A stretch of DNA of 56,196 bases from CAZEHO01 sp964511945. GTDB lineage: Bacteria > Actinomycetota > Acidimicrobiia > Spongiisociales > UBA11373. A model generated the notes under the pieces. That model was not told where the DNA came from and ran no database searches. It saw nothing but the letters and a program-made list of their open reading frames with translations. Where the stretch lies: the NCBI GenBank assembly GCA_964511945.1, contig CAZEHO010000016.1:1-56196 (forward strand), written 5' to 3'. This document shows positions 6,796 through 15,869 of the stretch, piece after piece (the first letter of the stretch is position 1; every line of letters begins with the position of its first letter). A program made the position numbers and the translations under genes.

Positions 6796-8868
6796 CTACG
6801 GCTGTGTGGTCGTTGTCGTCGTGGCGTTCGGATCTAACTGACCGACTCGGACCGTCACGGTCTCCTCGAGGTCGATCCACTCCTCCGGTGCCGGGTCCTG
6901 AGTTCGCACCGTGCCTACGAGGGCCGGATCGGTGACCAGGAACGGCTCACCGACGGCAATGAAGATCCCCGCATTGTTGAGGGCGGTGGTCGCCTCCGCC
7001 AGCGGCAGTCCGAGCACATCCGGGACCATGATCGGACAGGGGACGTCACCGATCTCCTCGTAGTCCTCTGCGTCCTCAGGCAGTTCGCACGGATGCACCA
7101 GGATGATGCGCGGGAAGGGGTCGTAGCGCCAATCCCAGAACTCCTCTTTCGTGCTGCCGTCGAGGTACGTGATCGTGCGGAACACGGTCACGGTGAACCC
7201 GGGCTGGCCCTCGTCGTCGACTTCCTCCTCGCCCGGCGGGATGTTCTCGTCCGGCTTGTACTTGTCCTCCGGCTCGGTGAAGAACCGCTGGTCGGAGAGG
7301 GTGCCCTCGATGTCGCGACCGCCGTTGTCCCCGTAGAAGCGCACCGTGACGCTGGTGTCGGTCGAGTCGGTGTCGATGAGGATCGAATAGTCGGTGTCGT
7401 TGCGGAACTTGAGGTCCGGAGTCGGCCACCCCAGCGTTGCTTCCCGGCCCATCGGGTAGCGGGGGAAGTACAGGGTGTGGGGAGTGTGCTCGACGTCCTC
7501 GAGGCCCGACCAGAACACCGCGTTGTACAGGGTCGTGGTGAACTGGCTGACGCCGCCTCCGATGTTGGCGGGATGGTCACAGCAGTAGACCTCGTCGCCG
7601 ATGATGGCCCCGGCAGAGGCGTAGCCATCGTCCAGTGTTCGCTGGCCGACATATGCATTGAGCGAGAAGACCTCACCCGGAGCGACGATGGCGCCGTCCA
7701 CCTCCTCGGCGATGCGCTGGATGTTATGGATTCGGTTGAGGTTCTTCTGCGGTCCACCGGCCGGGAAGAAGGTGACCGCGCGATACAGCAGATTGCGGAT
7801 CCCCATCTCCTCGGCGTCCGCAGTGGAGAACTCAGGCTCGGCACCGTCGGTGAAGGGGAAGATCCCGCTGCGGTCGGCCGACCGGGCGGCAGCAGTCACC
7901 GCGGCGAGCACCGCATCCTCGTCGACGATCGATCCGTTTCGGCCCGGGATGATGGTCACGGTCTCGTCCGGGCGAATCACGATTTGAGCGTTGACCGGGG
8001 GGACCTCGATCTCGGTGCGAATGGGCTCGATATAGCTGCGGAACGGTGCCGGATCGAAGTAGATCTCAAAGGCGATATCGTCGTTCTCGTCCGTGACCTG
8101 GCGGCTGCGGACCGCCGCCGCCAGCACCTCCTGGGGGAATTCGACCCGGATCGATGGAATGGTCCGGCTCAGCACCACTGGCCCATCGACCAGCGCCTCG
8201 GCCTCGTCGACGGCGCCGTCGATAATGCCGACCGGGGTCGTCGGCACTCTTGTGTCGGTGGGCACAGTGATGTTGGGCCGGTCGTATCCGAACAGGACTG
8301 CCTCGACGGCGGCGACTCCCGCCGGCACGTCGATGCCGGTGCCGGCACGGGGATATTCAGCGAGGATCTCACCGTTCTCGACCCGGAAGCCGCCTTCGAA
8401 GGGAGGGTCGTCAACCGCAGCGGTTTCCCAATACTCCAGAAGATCCTCGAGCAACGATCGTTCGTAGGTCACGATGATCGGAACGTCGACTCGCTCCTGC
8501 CCTCCGAGGTTCCCGAGCCACCAGCGGAACTGTTCGGTGACGCCGCCCTCGCGGCCATTCTGCAGGGCCGCTTCGAGCATCGCCTCCTCGTCGAGGTCGT
8601 ACCCGATGGTGTAGGGCGCCAGCTCGAAGGTCATGTCCTCGACCTCAACCTGGAACGGCGTCGTCGCCAATTCGTACTCGAGCAGCATGATCTGTTTGAG
8701 CGCCTCCTCCTGATCGAGGCCGCTGACGTCCACGCCGCCGATGACCACTTCGCCGAGGATCTCGCCGCCGTTGCTGGCCCGGTCCATGGCGAACACGACC
8801 GTGCCCCAGATCACGAGGATCACGGGGAGGGCGGCGGCAATCAGGGCGATACGAACAGAGCGGGACAT
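6796..8868 (-). CDS. VanW family protein with N-terminal anchor and C-terminal PASTA domain
   Basis: A 690-residue membrane-anchored cell-wall protein. A single N-terminal membrane segment (about residues 5-25) is followed by two repeats of the peptidoglycan-binding type associated with VanW proteins, then the VanW domain with its NIQRIAEEVDGAIVAPGEVFS, YCCDHPANIGGGVSQ and TLYNAVFWSGL blocks. A PASTA-like repeat (VPDVLGLPLAEA...) lies before a Thr-rich tail. VanW itself has no firmly known reaction; the architecture points to an extracytoplasmic envelope role. The ATG at 8868 is chosen because it starts the signal-anchor; an in-frame start at 8952 would run into the divergent nuclease gene. 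Confidence 0.9.
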   Translation of the reverse strand: MSRSVRIALIAAALPVILVIWGTVVFAMDRASNGGEILGEVVIGGVDVSGLDQEEALKQIMLLEYELATTPFQVEVEDMTFELAPYTIGYDLDEEAMLEAALQNGREGGVTEQFRWWLGNLGGQERVDVPIIVTYERSLLEDLLEYWETAAVDDPPFEGGFRVENGEILAEYPRAGTGIDVPAGVAAVEAVLFGYDRPNITVPTDTRVPTTPVGIIDGAVDEAEALVDGPVVLSRTIPSIRVEFPQEVLAAAVRSRQVTDENDDIAFEIYFDPAPFRSYIEPIRTEIEVPPVNAQIVIRPDETVTIIPGRNGSIVDEDAVLAAVTAAARSADRSGIFPFTDGAEPEFSTADAEEMGIRNLLYRAVTFFPAGGPQKNLNRIHNIQRIAEEVDGAIVAPGEVFSLNAYVGQRTLDDGYASAGAIIGDEVYCCDHPANIGGGVSQFTTTLYNAVFWSGLEDVEHTPHTLYFPRYPMGREATLGWPTPDLKFRNDTDYSILIDTDSTDTSVTVRFYGDNGGRDIEGTLSDQRFFTEPEDKYKPDENIPPGEEEVDDEGQPGFTVTVFRTITYLDGSTKEEFWDWRYDPFPRIILVHPCELPEDAEDYEEIGDVPCPIMVPDVLGLPLAEATTALNNAGIFIAVGEPFLVTDPALVGTVRTQDPAPEEWIDLEETVTVRVGQLDPNATTTTTTQP

Positions 8869-8950
8869 GATTGAGTGGGGCGGTGGGCCAGTGTACCGGT
8901 CGACCCGGTACAGCGGGTGCCACTTCCGAGGGGACGGATACCATCGCGTC

Positions 8951-9730
8951 ATGGAACCGGAACTGGTGTTTCCCCAGGTGCGGCCCGGCGAGCCGATTGT
9001 GCTGTCGGCATCGACCTTCGTGGCCTATGAGCGATGCCCGGAACAGGCCGCCGGACGGATGCGGGGGGTGTACGGATCGGAGAGCCGGACCAGCTTCACC
9101 GGTGGGCTCGCCCATCGTGTGTTCGCCCGGCACCTGTCGGGTGGAGAGATCCCGGCCGAGCAATTCGGCGCGGTGTGCCGGGAGGAGATCGGGACCTCGA
9201 TGAACCCCAAGCTGACGGCTCTCGGGATGAAGCCGAGTCAGCTCGCCGGGGTCATCGAGGAGGTCCGCTCGCTCTACGACCGGTTCCGCAGCCTCGGGAC
9301 GGAAGGGTTCGCCGGCGCAGAGGTCTCTCTGGAGATCGAACCGGCGGAGGACGTCACGCTGCGCGGCATGGTGGACGCGGTTTTCGAGGATGATGCGAGC
9401 GGGGTTCGGCTCGTGGATTGGAAGACGGGCGGTGTCGGCGACCCGGGGCCACAGCTGGGGTTCTACGCGATGTTGTGGCTATTCGAGCGGGGCGACATCC
9501 CCGGCAAGGTCGAGGCGGTGTCGGTGGGGACCGGCGAGCGGGTCGAAGATGTCCCGACGCGAGCGGGGCTGCAGGAGGTGGCGAACCGGGCGGGTGCTGC
9601 GGTCGATGCGTTGCGAACCGCCTGGGATCGTGGCGACTCACTGGAACGGATCGCCGGACCGTGGTGCCGCTGGTGCCCGCTCCTCGACGACTGCTCCGAG
9701 GGCCGATCGGCCTCCGCACTCCTGGATTAG
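8951..9730 (+). CDS. RecB-family PD-(D/E)XK nuclease with Fe-S cysteines
   Basis: A 259-residue nuclease of the Cas4/AddB/RecB type. The N-terminus has SASTFVAYERCPEQ with the first cluster Cys. Then come the GGLAHRVF helix with the conserved His, the GMVDAVF and VRLVDWKTGG motifs carrying the D and D-x-K catalytic residues, and a C-terminal cysteine set WCRWCPLLDDC. One plus three cysteines is the layout of 4Fe-4S RecB-type nucleases. It acts on DNA in this family. It starts about 80 bases from the divergent vanW-like gene and converges on a radical SAM gene. Confidence 0.87.
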   Translation: MEPELVFPQVRPGEPIVLSASTFVAYERCPEQAAGRMRGVYGSESRTSFTGGLAHRVFARHLSGGEIPAEQFGAVCREEIGTSMNPKLTALGMKPSQLAGVIEEVRSLYDRFRSLGTEGFAGAEVSLEIEPAEDVTLRGMVDAVFEDDASGVRLVDWKTGGVGDPGPQLGFYAMLWLFERGDIPGKVEAVSVGTGERVEDVPTRAGLQEVANRAGAAVDALRTAWDRGDSLERIAGPWCRWCPLLDDCSEGRSASALLD

Positions 9731-9746
9731 TGCCGCGTCATCGGGC

Positions 9747-10607
9747 TCAGACCACCGGGTCGGTCTTCGACCATCCCCGTGAGTGCCGCCGGTGCTTCGC
9801 GGCATCGAAGCGGGTTCGTTCGAGCACCGCTTCGAGATCGTCGATCTCCAGGAACGGCCCGTAGCTGAGGTAATCCCCGCCCGCGGGAACTGTGAGGGAT
9901 CCGTCCGGGAAGATCATGACGTAGAGCCGGTCGAGGGTGCTGTGGTCGAGCCAGTTGATCTGGTACGGGTGATCGGTTCGCTCGATTACCGCCCTGGCCG
10001 CCGCAAAGGCCGCATCGTCGACGACCAGGTCATCCCAGACCACATCGTCGCTCATCGAACGCGGAAACGCCTGGAACACGTTGTAGAAGAGCCGGTTGGG
10101 GAGGCGGTCGGCCAGATCGTCGAGCAGTGCGACGATGTTGGGGAGATCGCCGATGTTGTGCCTGGTTACGGGTGTGGCGACCTTGACGTCGATGCCGGGA
10201 TGGCCGGCGAGGAGTTCGAGCGCTGCCATCACGGCACCGAAATGCCCTTCCTTTTTGGTTCTGCTCGAGATCGCCTCGCTCGCCCCATCGAGAGGCAATG
10301 AGATGAGATCGATGGAGGTGCCGCATCGGTCGAGGAACCCGGCGGTGAGTTCGTCACCGGTCGTCGACACCGCCACTTCCATTTCGGCTCCGGCAGCGTG
10401 CTCGACCAGTTCGGCAAGATCAGGGCGTTTCAGCGGGTCGCCTCCGGTGAAGACGATTCGCCGGGCTCCATGGCCGGCGATGGCGCTGATGATGCGGCGA
10501 GCCGTGTTGGTGTCGACGGCGTCGATCCCCTGCGGACCCCAGCAGTAGGCACACTCCTGATTGCAGTCCGACGTGACGTGGAAGTCGACGGTGGCCACGC
10601 TCGTCAT
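9747..10607 (-). CDS. Radical SAM protein, viperin/MoaA-like layout
   Basis: A 286-residue radical SAM enzyme. The cluster motif CNQECAYC is at residues 15-22, the GGDP SAM-contact motif follows at about 54-57, and there is no SPASM cysteine cluster. The C-terminal half has features in the order seen in viperins: a NVFQAF strand, a D-D-x-x-F helix, a 'YVMIFPDGSL' strand, a GGDYLSYGP segment, then RFDAAKH and a terminal RGW. Viperins make antiviral ddhNTPs; whether this protein does is unproven, since the CNxxCxFC motif is altered and no nucleotide kinase is adjacent. The ATG at 10607 is preferred over a GTG four codons earlier. Confidence 0.82.
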   Translation of the reverse strand: MTSVATVDFHVTSDCNQECAYCWGPQGIDAVDTNTARRIISAIAGHGARRIVFTGGDPLKRPDLAELVEHAAGAEMEVAVSTTGDELTAGFLDRCGTSIDLISLPLDGASEAISSRTKKEGHFGAVMAALELLAGHPGIDVKVATPVTRHNIGDLPNIVALLDDLADRLPNRLFYNVFQAFPRSMSDDVVWDDLVVDDAAFAAARAVIERTDHPYQINWLDHSTLDRLYVMIFPDGSLTVPAGGDYLSYGPFLEIDDLEAVLERTRFDAAKHRRHSRGWSKTDPVV

Positions 10608-10658
10608 GGCTCTGCCCACTCTACGAACAACTGCAGCGGAGAGCCCGGGCCGAATGGG

Positions 10659-11549
10659 TTAGGTGTCGCGTACTCGCAGCCGTACGACCGAGGGACCGTC
10701 GGGCCGCGCTTGCTCCGATGTCTCCGGAGCGGACTCGGCCGACTGCTCGACGGGAACGGGTTCCGGCTCGGGCGCCCGGACCACCTCCTCCGGCTGCGGC
10801 TCCGGTGCCGGTTCGGCCGGCGTGAACGGATCTGCTGCCACAGGGGGCGGTTCGGTGCGTGGGGCGATCTCGAGGTGGGAGAGTGGGGGAGTGGCGCGAC
10901 CCTGCTCCCGGAAGATACGGGCCAGTGCCTCGGCCACATCCGGGTCGAACTGGTGTCCGGCGCAGCGTTCGATCTCGCCGATGGCGGTGGGAGTCGACAG
11001 CGCGGGCTGATACGGGCGGTCGCTCGTCATCGCGTCGAAGGCATCTGCAACCTGCACGATGCGGACGACCAGAGGCAACGTGTGCCCGTCGATCCCGAAC
11101 GGGTACCCATGGCCGTCCATCCGTTCGTGGTGATAGAGCACTGCGGCGGCGACCTCGCGGTGGACGCTGTCGGCGATCAGCCGGTGACCGTCTTCGGGGT
11201 GGCTACGAACGATCCGCCACTCCGAGCGGTTGAGCGTCGTCGGCTTCCACAGGATTGCTTCGGAGATCCCCAGCTTGCCGATGTCGTGCAGCTGTCCTGC
11301 CGAGTAGGCGCGGTCCAGGGTGTCGATCGAACACCCCAGTTCCGCGCCGATCGAGGTCGCGATCTCGGCGGTGCGCTGCGCGTGGTCGGCCAGCTCGGGA
11401 TCCCGCAGCCGCATGACGTCGATCAGCTTCCTGACGATGACGTCTGAGACGCGCTCTTCAGCGAGCTTCATCGGCTGATCAAGCGGGCGGGTGGAGACGC
11501 CGGCAAGGTCGCGGTGCGGTTCGGTCGGTTCGTGAGATCGGCTTGGCAC
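10659..11549 (-). CDS. HD-GYP domain phosphodiesterase
   Basis: A signalling phosphodiesterase of about 296 residues. The HD domain shows HAQRTAEIA, LHDIGKLGI, the HHERMDGHGYP signature and VADAFDAMTSDRPY, which together define the HD-GYP subfamily that hydrolyses cyclic dinucleotides such as c-di-GMP. No receiver or membrane domain precedes it. The last ~90 residues are a Pro/Glu/Ala-rich low-complexity tail. The GTG at 11549 is chosen for its GAGGGA site; an ATG at 11471 begins closer to the domain and cannot be excluded. The gene is downstream of, and co-directional with, the nuclease-motif protein at 11656-12921. Confidence 0.85.
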   Translation of the reverse strand: MPSRSHEPTEPHRDLAGVSTRPLDQPMKLAEERVSDVIVRKLIDVMRLRDPELADHAQRTAEIATSIGAELGCSIDTLDRAYSAGQLHDIGKLGISEAILWKPTTLNRSEWRIVRSHPEDGHRLIADSVHREVAAAVLYHHERMDGHGYPFGIDGHTLPLVVRIVQVADAFDAMTSDRPYQPALSTPTAIGEIERCAGHQFDPDVAEALARIFREQGRATPPLSHLEIAPRTEPPPVAADPFTPAEPAPEPQPEEVVRAPEPEPVPVEQSAESAPETSEQARPDGPSVVRLRVRDT

Positions 11550-11655
11550 GGTCGTTGGTCCCTCGATTGCGCGGGACGGAGCATGACGCCCGATGTCCCC
11601 TGCACTCGCTGCGCGCAGATTACGGCCTCGACCGTTCAGAGCCTGGCTTTTCCCG

Positions 11656-12921
11656 TCAGCGGGCCCCGCCGATTGCCCGTTCGACGTCGCCCACCAGGTC
11701 GAGCAGGTCGCCGCGCATATCGGCGAGGGTGTCGCGCACCGATTCGACCGACTTCCCGATGTCGGTGAGGGAACGTCGTGTGGCGCGGAAGCGTTCCGCG
11801 ACGGTCCGGATACGTTCGACCCGCTCGGCCACCATGCCCAGATCGACCTCGGACGTCGATGCCTCACGGTGTGATGCGAGCGCCGCCAGAGCCCACCGCA
11901 TGGCGACGGCGGTCATCGTGCCGCCATCATCGTCGACCACCAGCACCCGGCTGCCGTAGACGCCGAATGCCCCGACCTCGGCCGGAAAGGCGTCGCGAGC
12001 GGAGATACAGATGCCGATCCCAGCATCCCGGTTTGCCATCGCACGGTCGAGCTCCAGAAGGATTCCGTCGCGTCCGGTGAGCCCCAGCGTGGCCTGATTC
12101 TTCGCTTCGACCACGATGCGCTCCCCACCGCCGGTCGTCACCACGAAGTCGCCGACGTTGGCATTGGGGCCGAGGGCGCCGGCCGTCCGGCTGGTGCGTT
12201 CGACCGTGCATCCGGACAGCCCGCCGGAGAGCGACCGCAGCCGTTCCTCGACCTGGTCCTCGAAGTCGAGGCCCTGGGCGGTCCCTCTCTGGGCTTCTTC
12301 ATCGCGTCCGCTCCTGCGCCCTTCCTCGCGCACGATGAGGTCACGGAGTTCGGTAAACCGTTCGTCGATCGTGGTGTCGATACGGGCCAGCACCGAGCCG
12401 TCCGCGGCGGGATCCAGGGCTTGAGCGAGACGCTGCTCGAGGGCGCCATCGGGGCCGACGACGGCGGTGAGCCGGTCGAGGAACGCCGCGGTGTGACTGT
12501 CGGCCCGATCGGGGTCGAGGCGATCTAGCACCGAGTCACGCCAGGCTGCGAAGTCCGCCAGGGCGCGGCCGAGCATGGAGGACCTCAGCTCGGGATCGAG
12601 GTGTGTGGCGAATGCTTCCCTGCTCTCACCGAGGAGCGCTTCGACCCGAGCCTCGGCCTCGGCAGTGACAGCGGTCAGCGTCTGGCGGACCCGCCCGTCG
12701 ATGGCGGCAAGGTCGATGCCGATACCCATGCTCAGCAGACCCCGGGCGCCGACCGCCAGCGCCCGGCGTACTACCTCGACCCACTGGTCCGGTGGTTGCG
12801 AGCCGAGCAGTTCGGCGAGCCCGGCGTCGTCGACGGTGAATCCGGAGATGGTGATGCGGTCGCCGTCGAGCTCGATGAACTCGGAGCCCTCGGCGGTGGG
12901 GAGATGGTGCACCGTGGTCAT
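11656..12921 (-). CDS. Coiled-coil-rich protein with a restriction-endonuclease-like motif
   Basis: A 421-residue protein of no family I recognise with certainty. Residues ~75-215 are helical and rich in charged heptads. Then comes GLDFEDQVEERL followed by NVGDFVV and IVVEAKNQ, which fit the E / D / ExK order of a PD-(D/E)XK nuclease core, similar to RmuC or DUF2130-like proteins. The final ~80 residues are again helical (ERIRTVAERF, MRGDLLDLVGDVERA). A DNA-related role is likely but unproven. It is transcribed away from the tandem GTPase genes and toward the HD-GYP gene. The ATG at 12921 lies where codon-like sequence starts; upstream is repeat DNA. Confidence 0.72.
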   Translation of the reverse strand: MTTVHHLPTAEGSEFIELDGDRITISGFTVDDAGLAELLGSQPPDQWVEVVRRALAVGARGLLSMGIGIDLAAIDGRVRQTLTAVTAEAEARVEALLGESREAFATHLDPELRSSMLGRALADFAAWRDSVLDRLDPDRADSHTAAFLDRLTAVVGPDGALEQRLAQALDPAADGSVLARIDTTIDERFTELRDLIVREEGRRSGRDEEAQRGTAQGLDFEDQVEERLRSLSGGLSGCTVERTSRTAGALGPNANVGDFVVTTGGGERIVVEAKNQATLGLTGRDGILLELDRAMANRDAGIGICISARDAFPAEVGAFGVYGSRVLVVDDDGGTMTAVAMRWALAALASHREASTSEVDLGMVAERVERIRTVAERFRATRRSLTDIGKSVESVRDTLADMRGDLLDLVGDVERAIGGAR

Positions 12922-12939
12922 ATGGCCACCGTAGGGAGA

Positions 12940-13025
12940 GGGTGTGACACAAAGCCCCGAGCGCAGCTCGCAGCGGGCGAGCTCGCGCGTGGGAACTGGG
13001 AACTGGGAACTGGGAACTGGTTTGC
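12940..13025. repeat. GGGAACT short tandem repeat and flanking GC-rich sequence
   Basis: Four consecutive copies of the 7-base unit GGGAACT (about 12991-13018) follow a stretch CCCCGAGCGCAGCTCGC that resembles the text after the dispersed repeat at 6340. Similar units occur at 16034-16048 (AACTGGGAACTGG). The rest of the gap up to the GTPase start at 13154 shows no gene or clear promoter. Confidence 0.8.
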
Positions 13026-13153
13026 ACACACTCGTCTGTGGCGCTCAGGCCCGAGCTGGGTTGCTCCGGGCTCTGGGTGGCAGGCGTGCTCGTGGCTCAT
13101 GGCTGCCTACTGATCAAGGCTCGTCGGGGCGGCCTGTGCCACAATGCGTGGTC

Positions 13154-14626
13154 ATGGAGTCGACCGTCCCCACCGACCGGCGCGCCGGCGTTCCCGACCT
13201 CGTCGGCGCGCTGGACGCCCTCGACCTGCGGCTACTGGATCCGGCACTGGAAGCCGAGCGGGAGAAACTGCTGTCGGCGGTGTCCGGGTACCTCGTTCCC
13301 CGCCGGTCGGCGCCCGACGGCCCGATCGTGGTCGCAGTCATCGGAGAGTCGGGGAGCGGGAAGTCGGTCATCATCAACAGCCTCGCTCGCCACCCGGTCA
13401 GTCCGATCGGGGCACTCCGGCCGACGACCACCGCACCGGTGATCTGGACTGCCGAGCCACTGCCGGGGACACTGGATGACCTGCGCCTGAGCGGTGACAT
13501 GACGGTGGTGACGGACGGTGATGGACCACCAGAGGGGGTCGTGGTCGTCGATACGCCACCTCCGCATGTGCCCGATCGCCGGGGCCGCTCGCTGGCGGCT
13601 TCCGTGCTGGATCGTGCCGATGTTTGTTTTCTGGTGACCAGCAGCGCCCGCTACGCAGATGCCGCCGCCTGGTCCATGCTCTCTCAGGCCACCGGCCGGC
13701 ATCTGCCGGTGGTGGTAGTCCTCAACAGGCTTCCGGAGGACCCGGAGATTCAGGCAGATCTGGTGGGGGATTTGGTGAGCCGGCTCATTCAGGTCGGAGT
13801 CGCCACCAGCGCCGGGACTGCACCGCTGGTGACGGTCGCCGAGGGGCCGCTGATCGCCGAGCGCAGCGGCCTTCCACCCGAGTGGGTCGGCCGGGTCCGC
13901 AAGGAACTCGATTCGCTTGGAGACCTGGCGGCTCGACGATCGACGATTGCGCGCAATCTGGCTGCGGCCCAGCGCCGGCTCTCCAGAGGGCTCATCCACC
14001 TGCGGGAGGCGATGGTGGACGCCGCGCTGGTCCACGGCTCTCTGCGCGGCGCCGTCGACGACGCCTACGGCCTCGAGATTGCGCAGATGCGCGACCAGCT
14101 TGCCCGGGGGCGTTTGGCCGATCTCGACCCAACGACCGAAGGACTCACTGCGGACCTCGCCGCGATCGTGTCGCATCGGGCCAACCGGGCTGCCCGCAGG
14201 ACCGCCGAAGCGTGGGACCAGCGCCCTGCCGGCCGGCGGCTGCTCGATGAGGATCCAGCGCTCTGGACCCATGGAGCCGGCGTCTTCGACGGTGGCCGCG
14301 AGCGGTTCGCGGATTGGGATGCAAGCCTGCGCGACCTCGTGCTGGATACGCTCGGCCGCCGCCGCATGCGGCGCCGGGCGATTGCTCGCTACGCCGGGCT
14401 GATCCGGCGTGAGGCCATCGATCCAGCGTTCACCGCCGAGGGGCGGCGCAACCGTCGGCGGCGTCGCCGGCTGGAGGACGCCCCCGAGGTGGCCCGCCAC
14501 TGGCTCGCCGGCATCGCCGAGGAGATCCTGGGCGTGGACGCCGATCGGTTCCGAGCGGTGCTCGGCACCGAACCGAGCGGCGACGTCCTCGGACGGCTCG
14601 TGATCTCGGAGGTCGGCGATGACTGA
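13154..14626 (+). CDS. Dynamin-like GTPase, first of a tandem pair
   Basis: A 490-residue P-loop GTPase. Its G1 motif is GESGSGKS near residues 60-70, the G3 region is VVVDTPPPH, and the G4 position reads LNRLP rather than the classical NKxD. It also has a VTSSARYADAAAW block typical of the actinobacterial paired GTPases annotated as dynamin-family. The C-terminal 250 residues are helical and very Arg-rich (a run around GRRNRRRRRR), without a clear membrane segment. The ATG at 13154 has no strong ribosome site; a GTG two codons earlier is possible. The stop overlaps the next GTPase start by 8 bases, so the two are co-translated and probably work together. Confidence 0.82.
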   Translation: MESTVPTDRRAGVPDLVGALDALDLRLLDPALEAEREKLLSAVSGYLVPRRSAPDGPIVVAVIGESGSGKSVIINSLARHPVSPIGALRPTTTAPVIWTAEPLPGTLDDLRLSGDMTVVTDGDGPPEGVVVVDTPPPHVPDRRGRSLAASVLDRADVCFLVTSSARYADAAAWSMLSQATGRHLPVVVVLNRLPEDPEIQADLVGDLVSRLIQVGVATSAGTAPLVTVAEGPLIAERSGLPPEWVGRVRKELDSLGDLAARRSTIARNLAAAQRRLSRGLIHLREAMVDAALVHGSLRGAVDDAYGLEIAQMRDQLARGRLADLDPTTEGLTADLAAIVSHRANRAARRTAEAWDQRPAGRRLLDEDPALWTHGAGVFDGGRERFADWDASLRDLVLDTLGRRRMRRRAIARYAGLIRREAIDPAFTAEGRRNRRRRRRLEDAPEVARHWLAGIAEEILGVDADRFRAVLGTEPSGDVLGRLVISEVGDD

Positions 14627-15869
14627 TGTGCTCGCCGTGCTCGACGGGCTCGATCTCGTGGTGGCACTCGCCGACGGCCACCTCCATCCCGACGACGTCG
14701 CCGTCGCCCGCCGCAGCGCCCGACAGGTTCGGGACCTCTCGGGCTTCGTCGGCAGCACACTCGTCCTCCCGATGGTCGGTGGGACCGGATCCGGCAAGTC
14801 GAGCCTGATCAACGCACTGATCGGTCAGCGGGTCACCTCGGTCAGCGCAGTCCGTCCCCATACGACCGAGCCAATGGCCCTGATTCCCGAAAAGGGCGAC
14901 GAAGGGCTCGATGTCCTGCTCGACCGCCTCGGGATCGTGGAGCGCCTCCCGCAGCGCCGCTTTCCGGGTCTGTCGCTGCTCGACATGACGGACATCGACA
15001 GCGTGGAAGCCTCACACCGCATGATCGTCGAGAAGCTCCTGCCGCAGGTCGACGGGATCATTTGGGTCTTCGACCCCGTGAAGTACGCGGATCCCGTCCT
15101 GCACCAGGAGTTCATCGCGCCGCTGGCAGATTCCTCATCGCAGTTCATCTTCGTCTTGAACCAGGTCGATCGGCTCAGCAACGCGCAACGCGCCGAGATC
15201 GTCGGCGACCTCCTGCGGATGCTGCGCGACGACGGTATTCCGCGACCCGAGGTTTTCGCCACCGCCGCCGATCCGGCGATGGGGGAGCCGGTCGGCATCG
15301 ACCCATTGATGCATCACCTGATGAAGCGGATGGACGCCAAGCGACTCCAGTTGGGGCGGGTCATCGCTGAAGCACGGCGGGCGGCTCGGTCGATTGCCGA
15401 CGCCGCCGGGATCCGTGCCGGTGGATCACTCGAGTTTGAGGAGCGCTGGGGCGACCTGCTCGCCGCCACCACCACCGCACTCTCCCTGACCGGCCCCGGC
15501 CTCGGTGTGGTGGAGGAAGCCCTGTGTGCCTTCGAGGACCTGGTCGGCCATCTCGCTGCCGCAGCCGGCGGGCCTTTTGCCGTCAGACTCCGCAATGGTT
15601 TTGGACCCGATCGGCTCGAGCAGGAGCTGCGGACCGCCCTGGCAGCCATGGAGCAGGCCGTACCCCAGACCGCCACCGGCCGCTCCGACGAGCCGGTGAT
15701 CGATCCCGAACGGCGTGCGGCCGCGGCCGAGGTACTCACGAAGGAGCTCCAGCACCGGATCGGAGCACCGCTGCGTGAGATCGTGTGGGAGCGAGCATCG
15801 CTGGCGGCAACGCTCGCAGGGATGCTGACTGAAGCAGCGGCGGCAGAGGCGACGCTGACTAGGCACTAG
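14619..15869 (+). CDS. Dynamin-like GTPase, second of a tandem pair
   Basis: A 416-residue P-loop GTPase paired with the gene just upstream. G1 is GGTGSGKSS near residue 55, a switch-like RPHTTEP follows, G3 is LLDMTDIDS and G4 is a normal NQVD (LNQVDRLS). Block VDGIIWVFDPVKYADPV matches the ARYAD block of its partner, so the two are probably ancient paralogs. Here G4 is intact while the partner has LNRLP, suggesting unequal roles. Helical C-terminus. The family acts in membrane or envelope remodelling in some actinobacteria (for example DynAB, IniA/IniC); the function of this pair is not known. The stop lies in repeat copy 2. Confidence 0.82.
   Translation: MTDVLAVLDGLDLVVALADGHLHPDDVAVARRSARQVRDLSGFVGSTLVLPMVGGTGSGKSSLINALIGQRVTSVSAVRPHTTEPMALIPEKGDEGLDVLLDRLGIVERLPQRRFPGLSLLDMTDIDSVEASHRMIVEKLLPQVDGIIWVFDPVKYADPVLHQEFIAPLADSSSQFIFVLNQVDRLSNAQRAEIVGDLLRMLRDDGIPRPEVFATAADPAMGEPVGIDPLMHHLMKRMDAKRLQLGRVIAEARRAARSIADAAGIRAGGSLEFEERWGDLLAATTTALSLTGPGLGVVEEALCAFEDLVGHLAAAAGGPFAVRLRNGFGPDRLEQELRTALAAMEQAVPQTATGRSDEPVIDPERRAAAAEVLTKELQHRIGAPLREIVWERASLAATLAGMLTEAAAAEATLTRH

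Noticed and set aside
7093..8874. 593-codon plus-strand frame
   Set aside because: Antisense shadow of the VanW gene; no recognisable domain.
12918..13100. Frames coding QFPVPSSQFPVP-type peptides
   Set aside because: Product of the GGGAACT tandem repeat; no start signal or conservation pattern of a gene.
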